NCBI GenBank assembly: GCA_016714045.1
Contig: JADJNY010000001.1
Span: 1 to 64,000 of the forward strand
DNA length: 64,000 bases
Direction of reading: 5' to 3'
Origin: Planctomycetota bacterium
GTDB taxonomy: Bacteria; Planctomycetota; UBA1135; GCA-002686595
Below are positions 8,175 to 21,743 of the stretch, in pieces. The notes below the pieces were generated by a model. That model had not been told where the DNA came from, did not search any database, and saw nothing but the letters and a program-made list of their open reading frames with translations. Position 1 is the stretch's first letter; each line of letters begins with the position of its first letter. Made by a program: the position numbers and the translations under genes.

Positions 8175-9799
8175 AGGTGCTCATGCTCGGCTGGGAATTC
8201 CCGCCGCACATCTCCGGCGGGCTCGGCACGGCGTGCTTCGGCCTCACGCAGGGGCTCGATCACCACGGCGTCGACGTGCTCTTCGTCGTTCCCAAGGCGC
8301 GCGGCGACGAGGACGAACGCTTCGTCGACGTCCTCGGCGCGAACCGCGTCCCGGTCACGGAGACCGTGCGCGAGAAGCGCGTCGTGCGCACGCCGAAGAC
8401 CGTCGAGGAGCGCACCGAGGTCGTCGAGCCGCTCTACGAGCGCGTCGAATGGCGCGAACGCCTCGTCGCGCGGAGCGCGACCGTCGCGGACTCGGACGCG
8501 CCGCGCGCGACGGTGGTCCGTCGGATCGAGCCGCGCACCGCGCTCGACGCACGCGTGTCCGTCGACGCGACGCTCGAACGCGCGATCGAGATCATCGAGG
8601 TCGAGAGCCTCCTCTCGCCGTACATGACGGAGCGCGAGTACCTCACGCGCATCGCGGAACGCCCCGTGCCGCGCGCGTCGATGGTGCTCGCGCCGCGCGC
8701 CGCGTCGGAGACGGTCGAGGACCGCTCGGTCGAGCTCGATCCGCTCGAGGTGCGCCGCGAGGCCGTCCGCGTCGTGGGGGAGCTGCGCAAGGTGCTCGTG
8801 ACCCCGCGCACGACCATCGAGGAGACCGAGGAGGAGCTCGAGCGCGTCGTCACGCGTCCGCCGCTCGATTTCTCCGGCGCATACGGGCCCGATCTGCACG
8901 CCGAGGTGGCGCGCTATGCGCTCTCCGTCGCGCAGATCGCGCGCGAGCACGCGTTCGACGTCATCCACGCGCACGACTGGATGACGGTGCCCGCGGCGCT
9001 CGCCGCGAAGAAGGTCAGCGGGAAGCCGCTCGTGCTCCACGTCCACGCGTGCGAGTACGACCGCTCCGGCGAGAACCCGAACACCGTGGTGCGCGACATC
9101 GAGCAGCTCGGCCTCGACGGCGCCGACCGCGTCGTGTGCGTCAGCCACTACACCGCGGGCATCCTCCAGAAGAAGTACAAGGTCGACGAGGCCAAGGTGC
9201 GCGTCGTGCACAACGCGGTAACGCACAAGGAGCAGCTCGAGCGCATCCACGTCGAGAAGGCGATCGACGAGCCGATCGTGCTCTTCCTCGGCCGCATCAC
9301 GTACCAGAAGGGGCCCGACTACTTCCTCGAGGCCGCCGCGCGCGTCGTCAAGGTGAAGCCGAAGGTCAAGTTCGTCGTCTCGGGTTCCGGCGACATGCTC
9401 CCCGCGATGATCGAGCGCGCCGCGCGCCTCGGCCTGTCGCGCCACGTGCACTTCACGGGCTTCCTCAAGGGCGCCGAGGTCGAGCGCATGTACGCGATGG
9501 CCGACATCTACGTGATGCCCTCCGTCAGCGAGCCGTTCGGCATCTCGCCGCTCGAGGCGATGGCGCTCGACGTGCCCGTGATCGTGTCGCGGCAGAGCAG
9601 CGTGTCCGAAGTGCTGAAGAACGCGCTCAAGGTCGACTTCTGGGACGTGCAGGACCTCGCGAACAAGATCCTCGCGCTGCTCCAGTACCCCGCGCTGCAC
9701 GAGCAACTGAGTCAAGAAGGGCTCGAAGAGGTGAAGCGCCTGCGCTGGGAGACGCCCGCGGCGCTGGTGAAGGACGTCTACGCGGAGCTCCTTCCGTGA
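8171..9799 (+). CDS. GT4/GT5-like glycogen (glucan) synthase with large charged insertion
   Basis: A 542-residue GT-B glycosyltransferase. It starts 'VKVLMLGWEFPPHISGGLGTA', typical of glycogen synthase-like enzymes found beside GH57 genes. The HAHDWMT motif is at about residues 266-272, 'FLGRITYQKG' opens the C-terminal Rossmann domain, and the retaining E-x7-E pair is E454/E462 in 'EPFGISPLEAMA'. Residues about 45-235 form an unusual Val/Arg/Glu-rich insertion between the first two motifs. Probable role: alpha-1,4-glucan elongation from a nucleotide-glucose. It overlaps the debranching gene and the following GH57 gene by GTGA at both ends. Confidence 0.85.
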   Translation: MKVLMLGWEFPPHISGGLGTACFGLTQGLDHHGVDVLFVVPKARGDEDERFVDVLGANRVPVTETVREKRVVRTPKTVEERTEVVEPLYERVEWRERLVARSATVADSDAPRATVVRRIEPRTALDARVSVDATLERAIEIIEVESLLSPYMTEREYLTRIAERPVPRASMVLAPRAASETVEDRSVELDPLEVRREAVRVVGELRKVLVTPRTTIEETEEELERVVTRPPLDFSGAYGPDLHAEVARYALSVAQIAREHAFDVIHAHDWMTVPAALAAKKVSGKPLVLHVHACEYDRSGENPNTVVRDIEQLGLDGADRVVCVSHYTAGILQKKYKVDEAKVRVVHNAVTHKEQLERIHVEKAIDEPIVLFLGRITYQKGPDYFLEAAARVVKVKPKVKFVVSGSGDMLPAMIERAARLGLSRHVHFTGFLKGAEVERMYAMADIYVMPSVSEPFGISPLEAMALDVPVIVSRQSSVSEVLKNALKVDFWDVQDLANKILALLQYPALHEQLSQEGLEEVKRLRWETPAALVKDVYAELLP

Positions 9800-11370
9800 C
9801 GGACGTCGTCTTCTACTTCCAAGTGCATCAGCCGTTCCGCCTGCGGCGCTACACGTTCTTCGACATCGGCAAACGCGACGACTACTTCGACGACGCCGAG
9901 AACGAGCGCATCGTGCGCCGCGTCGCGGAGAAGTGCTACCTACCCATGAACGCGCTGATGCTCGACTTGATCGAGCGCCACGCGGGGGAGTTCCGCATCG
10001 CGTACTCGATCACGGGCTCCGCGCTCGACCAGTTCGAGGCGTGGGTGCCCGAAGCACTCGAGAGCTTCCAGAAGCTCGCGAGGACGGGCTGCGTCGAGTT
10101 CCTCGGCGAGACGTCGATGCACTCGCTGACAGGGCTCGCCGACCTGGACGTGTTCCGCGATCAAGTCGAAGCGCACAGCGCCCGCATCGAGCGCCTCTTC
10201 GGCCGCCGGCCGACCACGTTCCGCAACACGGAGCTCGTCATCGACGCGCGCATCGCGCGCACGGTCGAAGCGCTCGGCTTCAAGGCGATTCTCGGCGAAG
10301 GCGCCGACCACCTGCTCGGCTGGCGGTCGCCGCACCGCGTGTATTCGCCGGAGGGTTGCGAGACGCTCAAGCTGCTGCTGCGCTCGTACGAGTTCAGCGA
10401 CGACATCGCGTTCCGCTTCAGCAACAAGACGTGGGACGAGTGGCCGCTGTACGCCGACCGCTTCGCGAGCTGGCTGCACGAGCTCACGGAGGAGGACACG
10501 TTCGTCGGTCTCTTCATGGACTACGAGACGTTCGGCGAGCACCAGTGGAAGGAGACGGGCATCTTCGACTTCATGGAGCACGTGCCCGCCGAGGTCCTGA
10601 AGGACTCGCGCTTCCGCTTCCGGACGCCGTCGCAGGTGGCCGAGGAGAACGAGGCCGTCGCGAAGCTCGACTTCCCACATCCGATCTCGTGGGCGGACGC
10701 GGAGCGCGACCTGACGGCCTGGCTGGGCAATCCCATGCAGCGCTCGGCCAACGACGCCCTTTACTCCCTGGCCCGTTCCGTCCGAAAACTCGAACACGCC
10801 GGCAGCCCGGACCTGGCGAAGGCCTGGGCGCGCCTCTCGACCTCGGACCACCTCTATTACATGTGCACGAAGTGGTTCAGCGACGGGGACGTGCACAAGT
10901 ACTTCAGTCCGTACCAGAGTCCACACGACGCGTTCATCGCGTTCATGAACGTCGTAGACGATCTCGCCCGCCGCGTGGAGAAGGCCTCGGCACCGCTCCT
11001 CGGCGCCGCCGAGCCGATCGCCGCCCTCGCGGGCGTGCCCGCGCTCACCCGCAAGCCCGTCGCTCCGCCGGAGCCGATCCCCGAGACGGCGCGCGCGCCG
11101 CGCACGGAGCCTGTCACGCGGCCGACGAGCGCGCTCGAGCGCGAATCGCCCGCGACCCGCGGTGCGACACCCGCCGCCGAGCCCACGCGTGCCGCGCCGC
11201 CGGCGGAGGCGCGCGAGGCGCGCCCCTCCGACCGCACTCCGAACACGACGCGCGGTGTGACACCCGCCGTCGAGCCCACGCGTGCCGCGCCGCCGACCGA
11301 GGCGAGCGCGCCTCTCCCCGTGACCCCCGTCGACGACGACGCACCTGCCGACACCCCGGAGCTGTTCTGA
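9796..11370 (+). CDS. GH57 family alpha-amylase/glucanotransferase-like protein
   Basis: A 524-residue protein with the GH57 conserved regions: 'FQVHQPFR' near the start, 'SITGSALDQF', 'TFRNTEL' with the putative nucleophile E146, and 'FMDYETFGEHQW' with the putative acid/base D242. Family members hydrolyse or transfer alpha-glucans; this subtype accompanies GT4 glycogen synthases. The catalytic part ends near residue 410; the last ~110 residues are a Pro/Ala-rich tail containing a 31-codon near-duplicate. Translation is coupled to the upstream gene (GTGA), and the next gene starts one base after its stop. Confidence 0.85.
   Translation: MTDVVFYFQVHQPFRLRRYTFFDIGKRDDYFDDAENERIVRRVAEKCYLPMNALMLDLIERHAGEFRIAYSITGSALDQFEAWVPEALESFQKLARTGCVEFLGETSMHSLTGLADLDVFRDQVEAHSARIERLFGRRPTTFRNTELVIDARIARTVEALGFKAILGEGADHLLGWRSPHRVYSPEGCETLKLLLRSYEFSDDIAFRFSNKTWDEWPLYADRFASWLHELTEEDTFVGLFMDYETFGEHQWKETGIFDFMEHVPAEVLKDSRFRFRTPSQVAEENEAVAKLDFPHPISWADAERDLTAWLGNPMQRSANDALYSLARSVRKLEHAGSPDLAKAWARLSTSDHLYYMCTKWFSDGDVHKYFSPYQSPHDAFIAFMNVVDDLARRVEKASAPLLGAAEPIAALAGVPALTRKPVAPPEPIPETARAPRTEPVTRPTSALERESPATRGATPAAEPTRAAPPAEAREARPSDRTPNTTRGVTPAVEPTRAAPPTEASAPLPVTPVDDDAPADTPELF
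11158..11304 (+). repeat. Direct repeat in the GH57 tail
   Basis: Two copies of about 54 bp (11158-11211 and 11251-11304), offset by 93 bp (31 codons), differ at only a few positions. They encode the Ala/Pro-rich 'PTRAAPP' tail of the GH57 protein. Confidence 0.7.
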
Positions 11371-11371
11371 C

Positions 11372-15596
<4,225 letters not shown>

Positions 15597-15598
15597 CC

Positions 15599-15614
15599 GA
15601 GCGAGCGCTCGCTC
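15599..15614 (+). terminator. 16-bp palindrome at the end of the glycogen operon
   Basis: GAGCGAGCGCTCGCTC is a perfect palindrome 2 bases after the phosphorylase stop. With the hairpin at 15635 it probably ends the operon transcript. Confidence 0.4.
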
Positions 15615-15634
15615 ACCATCTCGCACGCTCGACG

Positions 15635-15656
15635 CAGCGGAGGCCGCGCTCCGCTG
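15635..15656 (+). terminator. Hairpin after the glycogen operon
   Basis: A perfect 8-bp stem (CAGCGGAG / CTCCGCTG) with a 6-base loop, 38 bases after the phosphorylase stop. No T tract follows. Confidence 0.4.
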
Positions 15657-15771
15657 ACGATCGCGCGTGCGTTTGCATCAAGAGCGCTTGCAGGCGCGCA
15701 CGATCTGTGGGGATCCCCGAGCCTTCGTCCCCGACGCGGGCTCGATTCCAGACCCAAGGAGTCAGCATCCC

Positions 15772-18150
15772 GTGGATCCCAAGCACCTTTGCACCCCGAG
15801 CGCGACGACATCGCGCGCTTCCTTCTGGACCCCGACTCTTCTCGCCGGCGGGCTCGCGCTCGCTTCGTGCGGTGGAGGCGGCTCGAGCGGCACGACCGGC
15901 GCCGTCGAAGGCCTGTCCGTCGCCGAGAGCATGTCCGTGATCACCACGGAAGGCGGCGGTTCCGCCGGCACGGCCGTCGTGCCCGGCGCGCAGGCCGACA
16001 CGTCCGCGTTCGCCGCGGACTGCGACTACAACCTCGATGCGCAGCACTCGCACGTCTACGACCCGTCGATGGAGACGCTCCAGACGGTGAACCAGATCCT
16101 CTGCATGATCTCGCAGACGGGCTACGCGAACCTCGTCAACGAAGGCGACTACAAGGCCCTGATCGACGAAGCGAAGTGCTCGGACGGATCGGATTCGGGC
16201 TCCGCGAGCTCGGACGAAGGCCAGTCGTCGGGCGCGAACTCAGGCGCGCCGACGGTGTGGACGATCCACAGCGAGCGCGCGTCGAACAGCTCCGACCAGA
16301 TCGTCGAGTTCTGGGTGCCCCAGAACGACAACGGGCAGTCGAGCACGATCTTCGTCCGCATGCTCGTCACCGCGGGCGCGACCGACACGAACCCGTTCGG
16401 CTCGTTCACGCTCAACTTCGTGGGCATCCCGGAGGGCGGCACGATCGAGGACGCGCGCATGCACGGCACGCTCGCCACGCTCGACGTGCTCGACGGCTTC
16501 ATCGGGTTCAGCTTCTACGAGGAGTCCGGCGACATCTCGGTCCCGCAGGATCCGGGCCAGTGGTCGGGCATCACGCAGGCGAACGTGAACATGTTCTCCG
16601 ACCAGACGCAGGGCGTCGCGTACATCCGCCGCCAGGAGCGCTCGAACTTCGGGATGGGCGGCGACTCGGGCATCCAGGAGACGACGTACCGCATCGCGTT
16701 CGACCCGACGAACGTGCTGCGCGGCAAGGATGCCGATCCGCCGACGTGCCTCTCGCGCACCGACTTCGACACGCGCGTGTGGCGCTACAGCCTGTACGAC
16801 GCGACGACCGGTGATCGCATCGAGCTCAACTCGGGCTTCGGCTTCCAGACCGAAGGCGGCGACTACGGTTGGATGGGCTACTACGGCATGTGGACTGCGC
16901 CGGGCGTCACGGTCGCGAGCGGCGACACCGTCACACGCAAGGTGTTCGGCGAGACGACGCCGACGACGTACACCGTCGTCAAGGCGCCGGGCAAGCTGAT
17001 CAAGAACACGAAGCAGACGTTGGACCTCGCCGAACTCGAGAGCGAAGAGTTCAACTGGTGGGACTTCGGCGTGCCGGGCGGCATCCCGTCGGGTCCGCCG
17101 ACGCAGTACAAGGTCGAGTACCACGCGGGCGCCTTCCAGAAGATCGCGCAGTGGGACGAGCAGGAGCACGAGTTCGTCGACCTGAAGTCGCCGGTGACGA
17201 TCGAGACCGATCCGCTCAACGACGGCTACGGGTACCTCGGCATGTACTCCGAGAGCCTCGGCGGTCCCGTCAGCTACGTGCACGGCGCGACCACGATCAC
17301 GTACTGGAGCCAGGAGTTCGTGAACGGCGCGAGCGACCTGTTCACGGGCGGCACGCCGGCGACCCTCTACGGCTACTTCGACTGCCTCCGCGCCGGGATC
17401 CTCGGCTCGGAAGCGTCGTCGGGCGACGTGTACTCGACTCCGTCGTTCGACGTCGGCACGCCGTACGAATTCGAGTTCGACGCGACGACGCTGACGCTGA
17501 CCGACTCGGGCTCCGGTGACCCGATCGGTCTCGCGACGGGCGAGACGTACTCGGGCGGCCCGTTCGGCTGGGGCATGCGCACCGGTCCGCTCGTGACCAG
17601 CACGACGGGCTTCTCGAACCCGAACGACATCTGGAGCGCCGACGTGTTCTACACGTGGGAGACCGGGCCGAACTCGTGGAACGGGTACGCGACGCTGCTC
17701 GACGACACGAGCACGGCTGTGTCCTTCGACCCGCCGCTCCAGTTCCGCTACACGCACGAGACGGCGAACGACCGCAACGCGGATGCGACCTACAACGGCC
17801 GCAACTACGTGCTGTCCTACAACGGGCCCGGCGAACTCTTCGTGATCCCGAACGCGGGCGTCGACCTCGACGACAACGGCTCGCCCGACCGCTTCTATCC
17901 GCTCTTCAGCCTCGTCGACGGCACGCTGATGGGCCCGGACGGGACCGAGTACGTCGTCAAGGCGCTGGAGATGGAGCAGACGCTCGACATCGCCATCGGT
18001 GCCTGCGGCGCGCTCAACATCGACACGGTGGGCGACCTGCCGCTCCCGGATGGCACCGAGTTCGTCGCGCCCGAAGTCGGCGTGATCCCGACCGTCGAGG
18101 ACGCTCCGCGCGTCATCGAAGGGGAGGTCGTCGAGACGGTCGACGGCTGA
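15772..18150 (+). CDS. Large lipoprotein of unknown function
   Basis: A 792-residue exported lipoprotein with no family I can name. The GTG start is fixed by an AAGGAG ribosome binding site at 15756-15761, ten bases upstream. The N-terminus has a hydrophobic stretch ending in the lipobox LASC, then a Gly/Ser-rich linker (GGGGSSGTTG). The mature part is rich in Gly, Asp, Tyr and Thr, has long beta-like stretches and few Lys, consistent with a surface or periplasmic beta protein. It sits alone between hairpins, so it is probably monocistronic. Confidence 0.7.
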   Translation: MDPKHLCTPSATTSRASFWTPTLLAGGLALASCGGGGSSGTTGAVEGLSVAESMSVITTEGGGSAGTAVVPGAQADTSAFAADCDYNLDAQHSHVYDPSMETLQTVNQILCMISQTGYANLVNEGDYKALIDEAKCSDGSDSGSASSDEGQSSGANSGAPTVWTIHSERASNSSDQIVEFWVPQNDNGQSSTIFVRMLVTAGATDTNPFGSFTLNFVGIPEGGTIEDARMHGTLATLDVLDGFIGFSFYEESGDISVPQDPGQWSGITQANVNMFSDQTQGVAYIRRQERSNFGMGGDSGIQETTYRIAFDPTNVLRGKDADPPTCLSRTDFDTRVWRYSLYDATTGDRIELNSGFGFQTEGGDYGWMGYYGMWTAPGVTVASGDTVTRKVFGETTPTTYTVVKAPGKLIKNTKQTLDLAELESEEFNWWDFGVPGGIPSGPPTQYKVEYHAGAFQKIAQWDEQEHEFVDLKSPVTIETDPLNDGYGYLGMYSESLGGPVSYVHGATTITYWSQEFVNGASDLFTGGTPATLYGYFDCLRAGILGSEASSGDVYSTPSFDVGTPYEFEFDATTLTLTDSGSGDPIGLATGETYSGGPFGWGMRTGPLVTSTTGFSNPNDIWSADVFYTWETGPNSWNGYATLLDDTSTAVSFDPPLQFRYTHETANDRNADATYNGRNYVLSYNGPGELFVIPNAGVDLDDNGSPDRFYPLFSLVDGTLMGPDGTEYVVKALEMEQTLDIAIGACGALNIDTVGDLPLPDGTEFVAPEVGVIPTVEDAPRVIEGEVVETVDG

Positions 18151-18188
18151 TCCCCATCCGAGGACCGGGCCCCAGGGCCCGATTCCAG

Positions 18189-18228
18189 GCCGCGGGCCGG
18201 CGGAGCACACGCTCCGCCGGCCCGCGGC
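18189..18228 (+). terminator. Strong hairpin terminator after the lipoprotein gene
   Basis: A perfect 18-bp GC-rich stem (18189-18206 with 18211-18228) and an ACAC loop, 38 bases after the stop at 18150. No T tract. Confidence 0.6.
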
Positions 18229-18384
18229 GCCGTTCCCACGGCTCGAGGTCGAACGACACGCTCCGCCAAGGCACCCCGGCTTCGTCCCTCGAGGTCACCC
18301 CACGATCGTCGACCTCGCCCGTGCAACGCGCTCGCCCTCACCCGACCGCTCCTCCGCGCCACCCACCTCCTCCCAACGAAACGA

Positions 18385-18415
18385 ACACGGCCCCCCGCCA
18401 AGCGGAGAGCCGTGT
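18385..18415 (-). terminator. Terminator for the minus-strand secreted-protein gene
   Basis: Read on the minus strand, a 14-bp stem (with two G-T pairs) and 3-base loop lie about 60 bases after the stop of the 18475-19554 gene and are followed by a T-richer run (TCGTTTCGTT). Confidence 0.5.
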
Positions 18416-18474
18416 CCATCACCACACCCGCGCGGCCTCGCGTGGCGGCGCGCGCGGGAGCTGTCACCTTCGAA

Positions 18475-19554
18475 TCAGGGCGTGTCGTCCGTGTCGCCGT
18501 TCTGCGCGAGCGGGTACAGGTCGCCGTTGTCCTGCGTGCCGAGGCAGAAGGGGATCACGGCCCCGCTGCAGCGGCGGTTCGTGTGATCCGTCTCGATGCG
18601 GAGGGCGAGGATCGCCGGATCCGGGATCGACGTCGAGGTCGAGTCGGCGGTCGCGCCGTCGATCGAGAACCAGCCCGTCTCCGGGAACTCCGCGCCGCCG
18701 CCGGCGACTTCGTTGCCGGTGTGGTTCGTGAAGTCGCGGAGGAACTGGTTCGTGAACACGCCGTCGATCTCGGAGAGGCCGACGCGCGTCCAGCAGCGGA
18801 ACGAGTGCTGGGCCGAGAAGACGTCTTCGCTGTCGTTGTAGACGAGGAAGTTGACGGTGGCGTCGAACAGACGGCCGCCGGACAAGTTGATGAGCACGAG
18901 CTCCGAGTGGAAGCGCGGAGCGCCGCCCGGGAGGAACGTGTTCGTGTCGTCGGCGTCCTGACCGAAGAAGCGCGGGACGAGGAGGACGTCGGGCGTCTTC
19001 TCGTACTCGAGGCCGTTCAGGTCGCGGAGGCCGTCGCCGTCACGGTCCGTCGCCTGGTTCGGCGCGAGGCGCGACCCGGCGCGGAAGATGTACGGCGTGA
19101 ACTCGAAGCTGCCGTCGCCGGCGTCTTCCACGTCGCCGCGGAGGTCCATCTGGGACGCGATCAGGTGGTCGAACTTGATCGGGGTCTCGGGGAGCTGGTT
19201 GCTCTGGACCGCGTACGCGTAGGCGAAGCCTTCGTCACGGTTCGGGTTGTCGAACGCGGTGAGGAGGGTGATCGTGTCGTTCGCCGTCAGGCGGTAGAAG
19301 CGGTTCGTCTCGAGGCAGTCCTGCGACGGAATGTCGCTGTGGTTGCGGTAGACGATGTGGACCCAGACCGACTCGGTCGGGTTCGTGTTCGTGAGGGTGA
19401 ACAGCGTCCAGTTGCGGGCGTTGTTGCCCTGGACACGGTTGTCGAACTCCGGGAACACGACGAGCGAGCCCGGAGTTGTCACGCCGGCGGAGGCAATCGA
19501 ACCGAGCGCGGCCGTGCCGACGAGGGCCGCGAAAGCGAACAGGGAGGATCTCAT
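18475..19554 (-). CDS. Secreted protein of unknown function
   Basis: A 359-residue exported protein. The signal peptide is MRSSLFAFAALVGTAALGSIASA. The mature part starts 'GVTTPGSLVVFPEFDN' and continues with 'WTLFTLTNTNPTESVWVHIVYRN', a beta-sandwich-like pattern, with a calcium-loop-like 'DRDGDGLRDLNG' in the middle and two late cysteines (RRCSGAVIPFCLG). I do not recognise a named family. A purine-rich TAGGACACC lies before the ATG. It is transcribed divergently from the ECF sigma/FecR-like pair across a 400-base gap. Confidence 0.7.
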   Translation of the reverse strand: MRSSLFAFAALVGTAALGSIASAGVTTPGSLVVFPEFDNRVQGNNARNWTLFTLTNTNPTESVWVHIVYRNHSDIPSQDCLETNRFYRLTANDTITLLTAFDNPNRDEGFAYAYAVQSNQLPETPIKFDHLIASQMDLRGDVEDAGDGSFEFTPYIFRAGSRLAPNQATDRDGDGLRDLNGLEYEKTPDVLLVPRFFGQDADDTNTFLPGGAPRFHSELVLINLSGGRLFDATVNFLVYNDSEDVFSAQHSFRCWTRVGLSEIDGVFTNQFLRDFTNHTGNEVAGGGAEFPETGWFSIDGATADSTSTSIPDPAILALRIETDHTNRRCSGAVIPFCLGTQDNGDLYPLAQNGDTDDTP

Positions 19555-19954
19555 GGTGTCCTACTTCAGAAGTTGGAGGGCGAGGCCGCCGCGGGGACGG
19601 CCGTCCAAGATGCGAGTCGAGCGCGGTGCACGTCTCGGCGCGGAGCGCGTGAGCGCAGCACCACACTGCCGCGCACGAGAGTAGGGGGCGCACTTCGAAT
19701 CGCAAGCATGCCGAGCGGAATCCTGTTCGTATCCAGGAACACGCAGACGAGATCGAAGCGTGAATTGCATATGCGATGGAGTAGCGCGCATCCAGGTTGC
19801 AATTGGACCGCAGGTCTGCGCCTCGCCTTCGAGGACAGCGACTCGAGTGCTTCCGAACGCGTTGGAGTGCGACGCTGCGGCGTCGGGCGGCCACGGAAGC
19901 TCGCTTTCCCGGCTAACACACGCCACGCTCCCAGCGTCGATAGCCGCGAAAAGC
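19555..19954. other. Divergent intergenic region
   Basis: About 400 bases without a convincing gene, locally lower in GC than the neighbours (for example around 19755-19800). It should hold the promoters for the secreted-protein gene (minus) and the ECF sigma gene (plus). I could not pick a confident promoter; GCATATGC at about 19768-19775 is a small palindrome. Confidence 0.5.
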
Positions 19955-20551
19955 ATGCTTCGCCCTGCTGGATCAGAAGGAGTGCGCAATCCAACGCCGG
20001 CCGCATCTCCCGGCGCCGTGTCCGACGCGGAATTGGGGCTCCGCGCGCGCTCCGGCGACCGCGAGGCCTTCGCCGGCATCTACGAGCGCTACGCGCGCCT
20101 CGTCCACGGCGTGCTGCTCGCGCACGTGCCGCTCGCGGACGTCCACGACCTCGTGCAGGACGTCTTCGTGCTCGCGCTGCGCTCGATCGCCGAGCTCGAC
20201 GAGCCCGCCCGGATCGGTCCGTGGCTCGTGACGATCGCGCGGCACCGCGCGCACGACCACCACAAGCGCGGCCGGCGCGAAACGGAGCTCGACCACGCGC
20301 CCGAGCCCGCGACGACCGCACCTCAAGACGACGGCGGGAGCGACGAGTCGGAGCTCGTGCTCGCCACGATCCGCGCGCTGCCGGAGAGCTATCGCGAGAC
20401 GCTCGTACTGCGCCTCGTGGAGGGTCTCTCGGGGCCCGAGATCGCCGAGCGCACCGGCCTGACGCACGGTTCGGTGCGCGTGAACCTGTTCCGCGGGATG
20501 AAGCTCCTGCGCGAGAAGCTCGAGCGCGACGCTCGGAAGTCCACGTCATGA
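19955..20551 (+). CDS. ECF-type RNA polymerase sigma factor
   Basis: A 198-residue sigma factor. Region 2: 'RSGDREAFAGIYERYARLVHG' through 'DVHDLVQDVFVLALRSI'. Region 4: 'LPESYRETLVLRLVEGLSG' followed by the helix-turn-helix 'PEIAERTGLTHGSVRVNLFR'. The open frame begins upstream, but sigma similarity begins after about residue 24 of the ATG at 19955; GTG codons at 19982 and 20018 are alternatives, and a GAAGGAG sequence at 19975-19981 complicates the choice. Its stop overlaps the next start (ATGA), which pairs it with a FecR-like membrane protein. Confidence 0.85.
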   Translation: MLRPAGSEGVRNPTPAASPGAVSDAELGLRARSGDREAFAGIYERYARLVHGVLLAHVPLADVHDLVQDVFVLALRSIAELDEPARIGPWLVTIARHRAHDHHKRGRRETELDHAPEPATTAPQDDGGSDESELVLATIRALPESYRETLVLRLVEGLSGPEIAERTGLTHGSVRVNLFRGMKLLREKLERDARKSTS

Positions 20552-21528
20552 AGAGCGACTACCTCTGGGATCCCAGCACGCCGCCGAGCGACGAAGACGC
20601 CGACGTCCGGCGCCTCGAAGCGCTGCTCGCGCGCCACCGCCACGCCGAGCGCGGCACTCCGCGTTGGCGCGAGCGTCCGACGCGCCGACCGTGGATCGCG
20701 CTCGCCGCCTGCGCGGCCGCCGCGGCGGTCGTCGTCGCCTGGCTCCTCCTGCGCGACACGACGCCGCACTGGGAGGTGCACGGTCTCGTCGGCCAGGACC
20801 GCGTGCATCCCGGCGAGACGCTCGAGAACTCCGGCGCCGCGGACGTCCGCGTCGCGATCGGTGCGATCGGAGAGGTGGCCGTCGCGCCGGGCGCGCGTCT
20901 GCGCGCGGAGGACTGCGGCGGGGCGCGTCACAGCCTGTACCTCGAGCGCGGCCGGCTCCACGCGCGGATCGTCGCGGCGCCGCGCGTCTTCCAGATCGAC
21001 ACTCCGGCGGGCCGCACGATCGATCTCGGGTGCGAGTACGAGGTCGAAGTGCGCGAGGACGGCGCCACGCGCGTGCGCGTCACGGAGGGCCAGATCGAGT
21101 TCGTGTTCGACGGTCGCGAGGTCTACGTGCCCGCGAACGCGCGCTGCGACGCGCTCCCGGGCGCGGGGCCGGGGCTGCCCGAGTTCGAGGAGCGCAGCAA
21201 CGCGCTCTCGGACGTGCTCGTGATCGCGAGCGGCATGAAGACGGTCGTCGCGAAGGCCCCGGGCGCGATCCTCGACGGCTTCCTCGCCGACTGCACGGAC
21301 GAGGACACGCTGACCCTGTGGCACCTGTACGACTCGGACACGGGCGGAGGAAAGGCCGTCGCGGCCGAGGGCTGGGTGCGCGAGCGCATCTTCGCGCGCC
21401 TCGCGCGGCAGTTCCCGTTCCCGCACGGCGTGACGGAGGACGCGCTGCACGCCGGCGACCGAGCGGCTCGACGCGCATGGCGCGATTCGATGCAGCCGGC
21501 GTGGCGCGTCCAGGGCCGCCCGCGGTGA
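20548..21528 (+). CDS. FecR-like anti-sigma/regulatory membrane protein
   Basis: A 326-residue protein with a cytoplasmic N-terminus of about 48 residues (rich in Arg and Glu), one transmembrane helix at about residues 49-67 ('IALAACAAAAAVVVAWLLL'), and an external FecR-like domain: 'RLEDCGGA...LYLERGRLHARIV', 'FQIDTPAGRTIDLGCEYEVEV', 'TRVRVTEGQIEFVFDGREV'. In this family the short cytoplasmic part binds the cognate ECF sigma factor and the outer beta domain senses a signal. The four-base overlap with the sigma gene supports that partnership. The C-terminal ~90 residues are extra. Confidence 0.75.
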   Translation: MKSDYLWDPSTPPSDEDADVRRLEALLARHRHAERGTPRWRERPTRRPWIALAACAAAAAVVVAWLLLRDTTPHWEVHGLVGQDRVHPGETLENSGAADVRVAIGAIGEVAVAPGARLRAEDCGGARHSLYLERGRLHARIVAAPRVFQIDTPAGRTIDLGCEYEVEVREDGATRVRVTEGQIEFVFDGREVYVPANARCDALPGAGPGLPEFEERSNALSDVLVIASGMKTVVAKAPGAILDGFLADCTDEDTLTLWHLYDSDTGGGKAVAAEGWVRERIFARLARQFPFPHGVTEDALHAGDRAARRAWRDSMQPAWRVQGRPR

Positions 21529-21624
21529 CGGCGCCGGCCTGCGATCGAACCACGGAGCGTGCGTCCGGTTGGGAGGCCCGCGCATGCGCCCGGAGGGTCG
21601 TGCGCGGGCGACGGAGCCGGTGCC

Positions 21625-21676
21625 ACGCTCCTCGACCGCGTGGGGAGTTCTCGACTCCCCGTGCGGTCGCGAGCGT
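21625..21676 (+). terminator. Long stem-loop after the FecR-like gene
   Basis: An imperfect stem of about 22 bp: outer arm ACGCTC/GAGCGT, middle CGACCGC/GCGGTCG, inner GGGGAGT/ACTCCCC with a 5-base loop. It lies about 95 bases after the stop at 21528 and separates the sigma/FecR pair from the peptidase gene. Confidence 0.5.
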
Positions 21677-21743
21677 GCCTCGGACCGATCGCGCGTGAGA
21701 CCGTGCTTCCCGTGCTGCTCCGCGGCGCGCAGAATCCGCGCCC

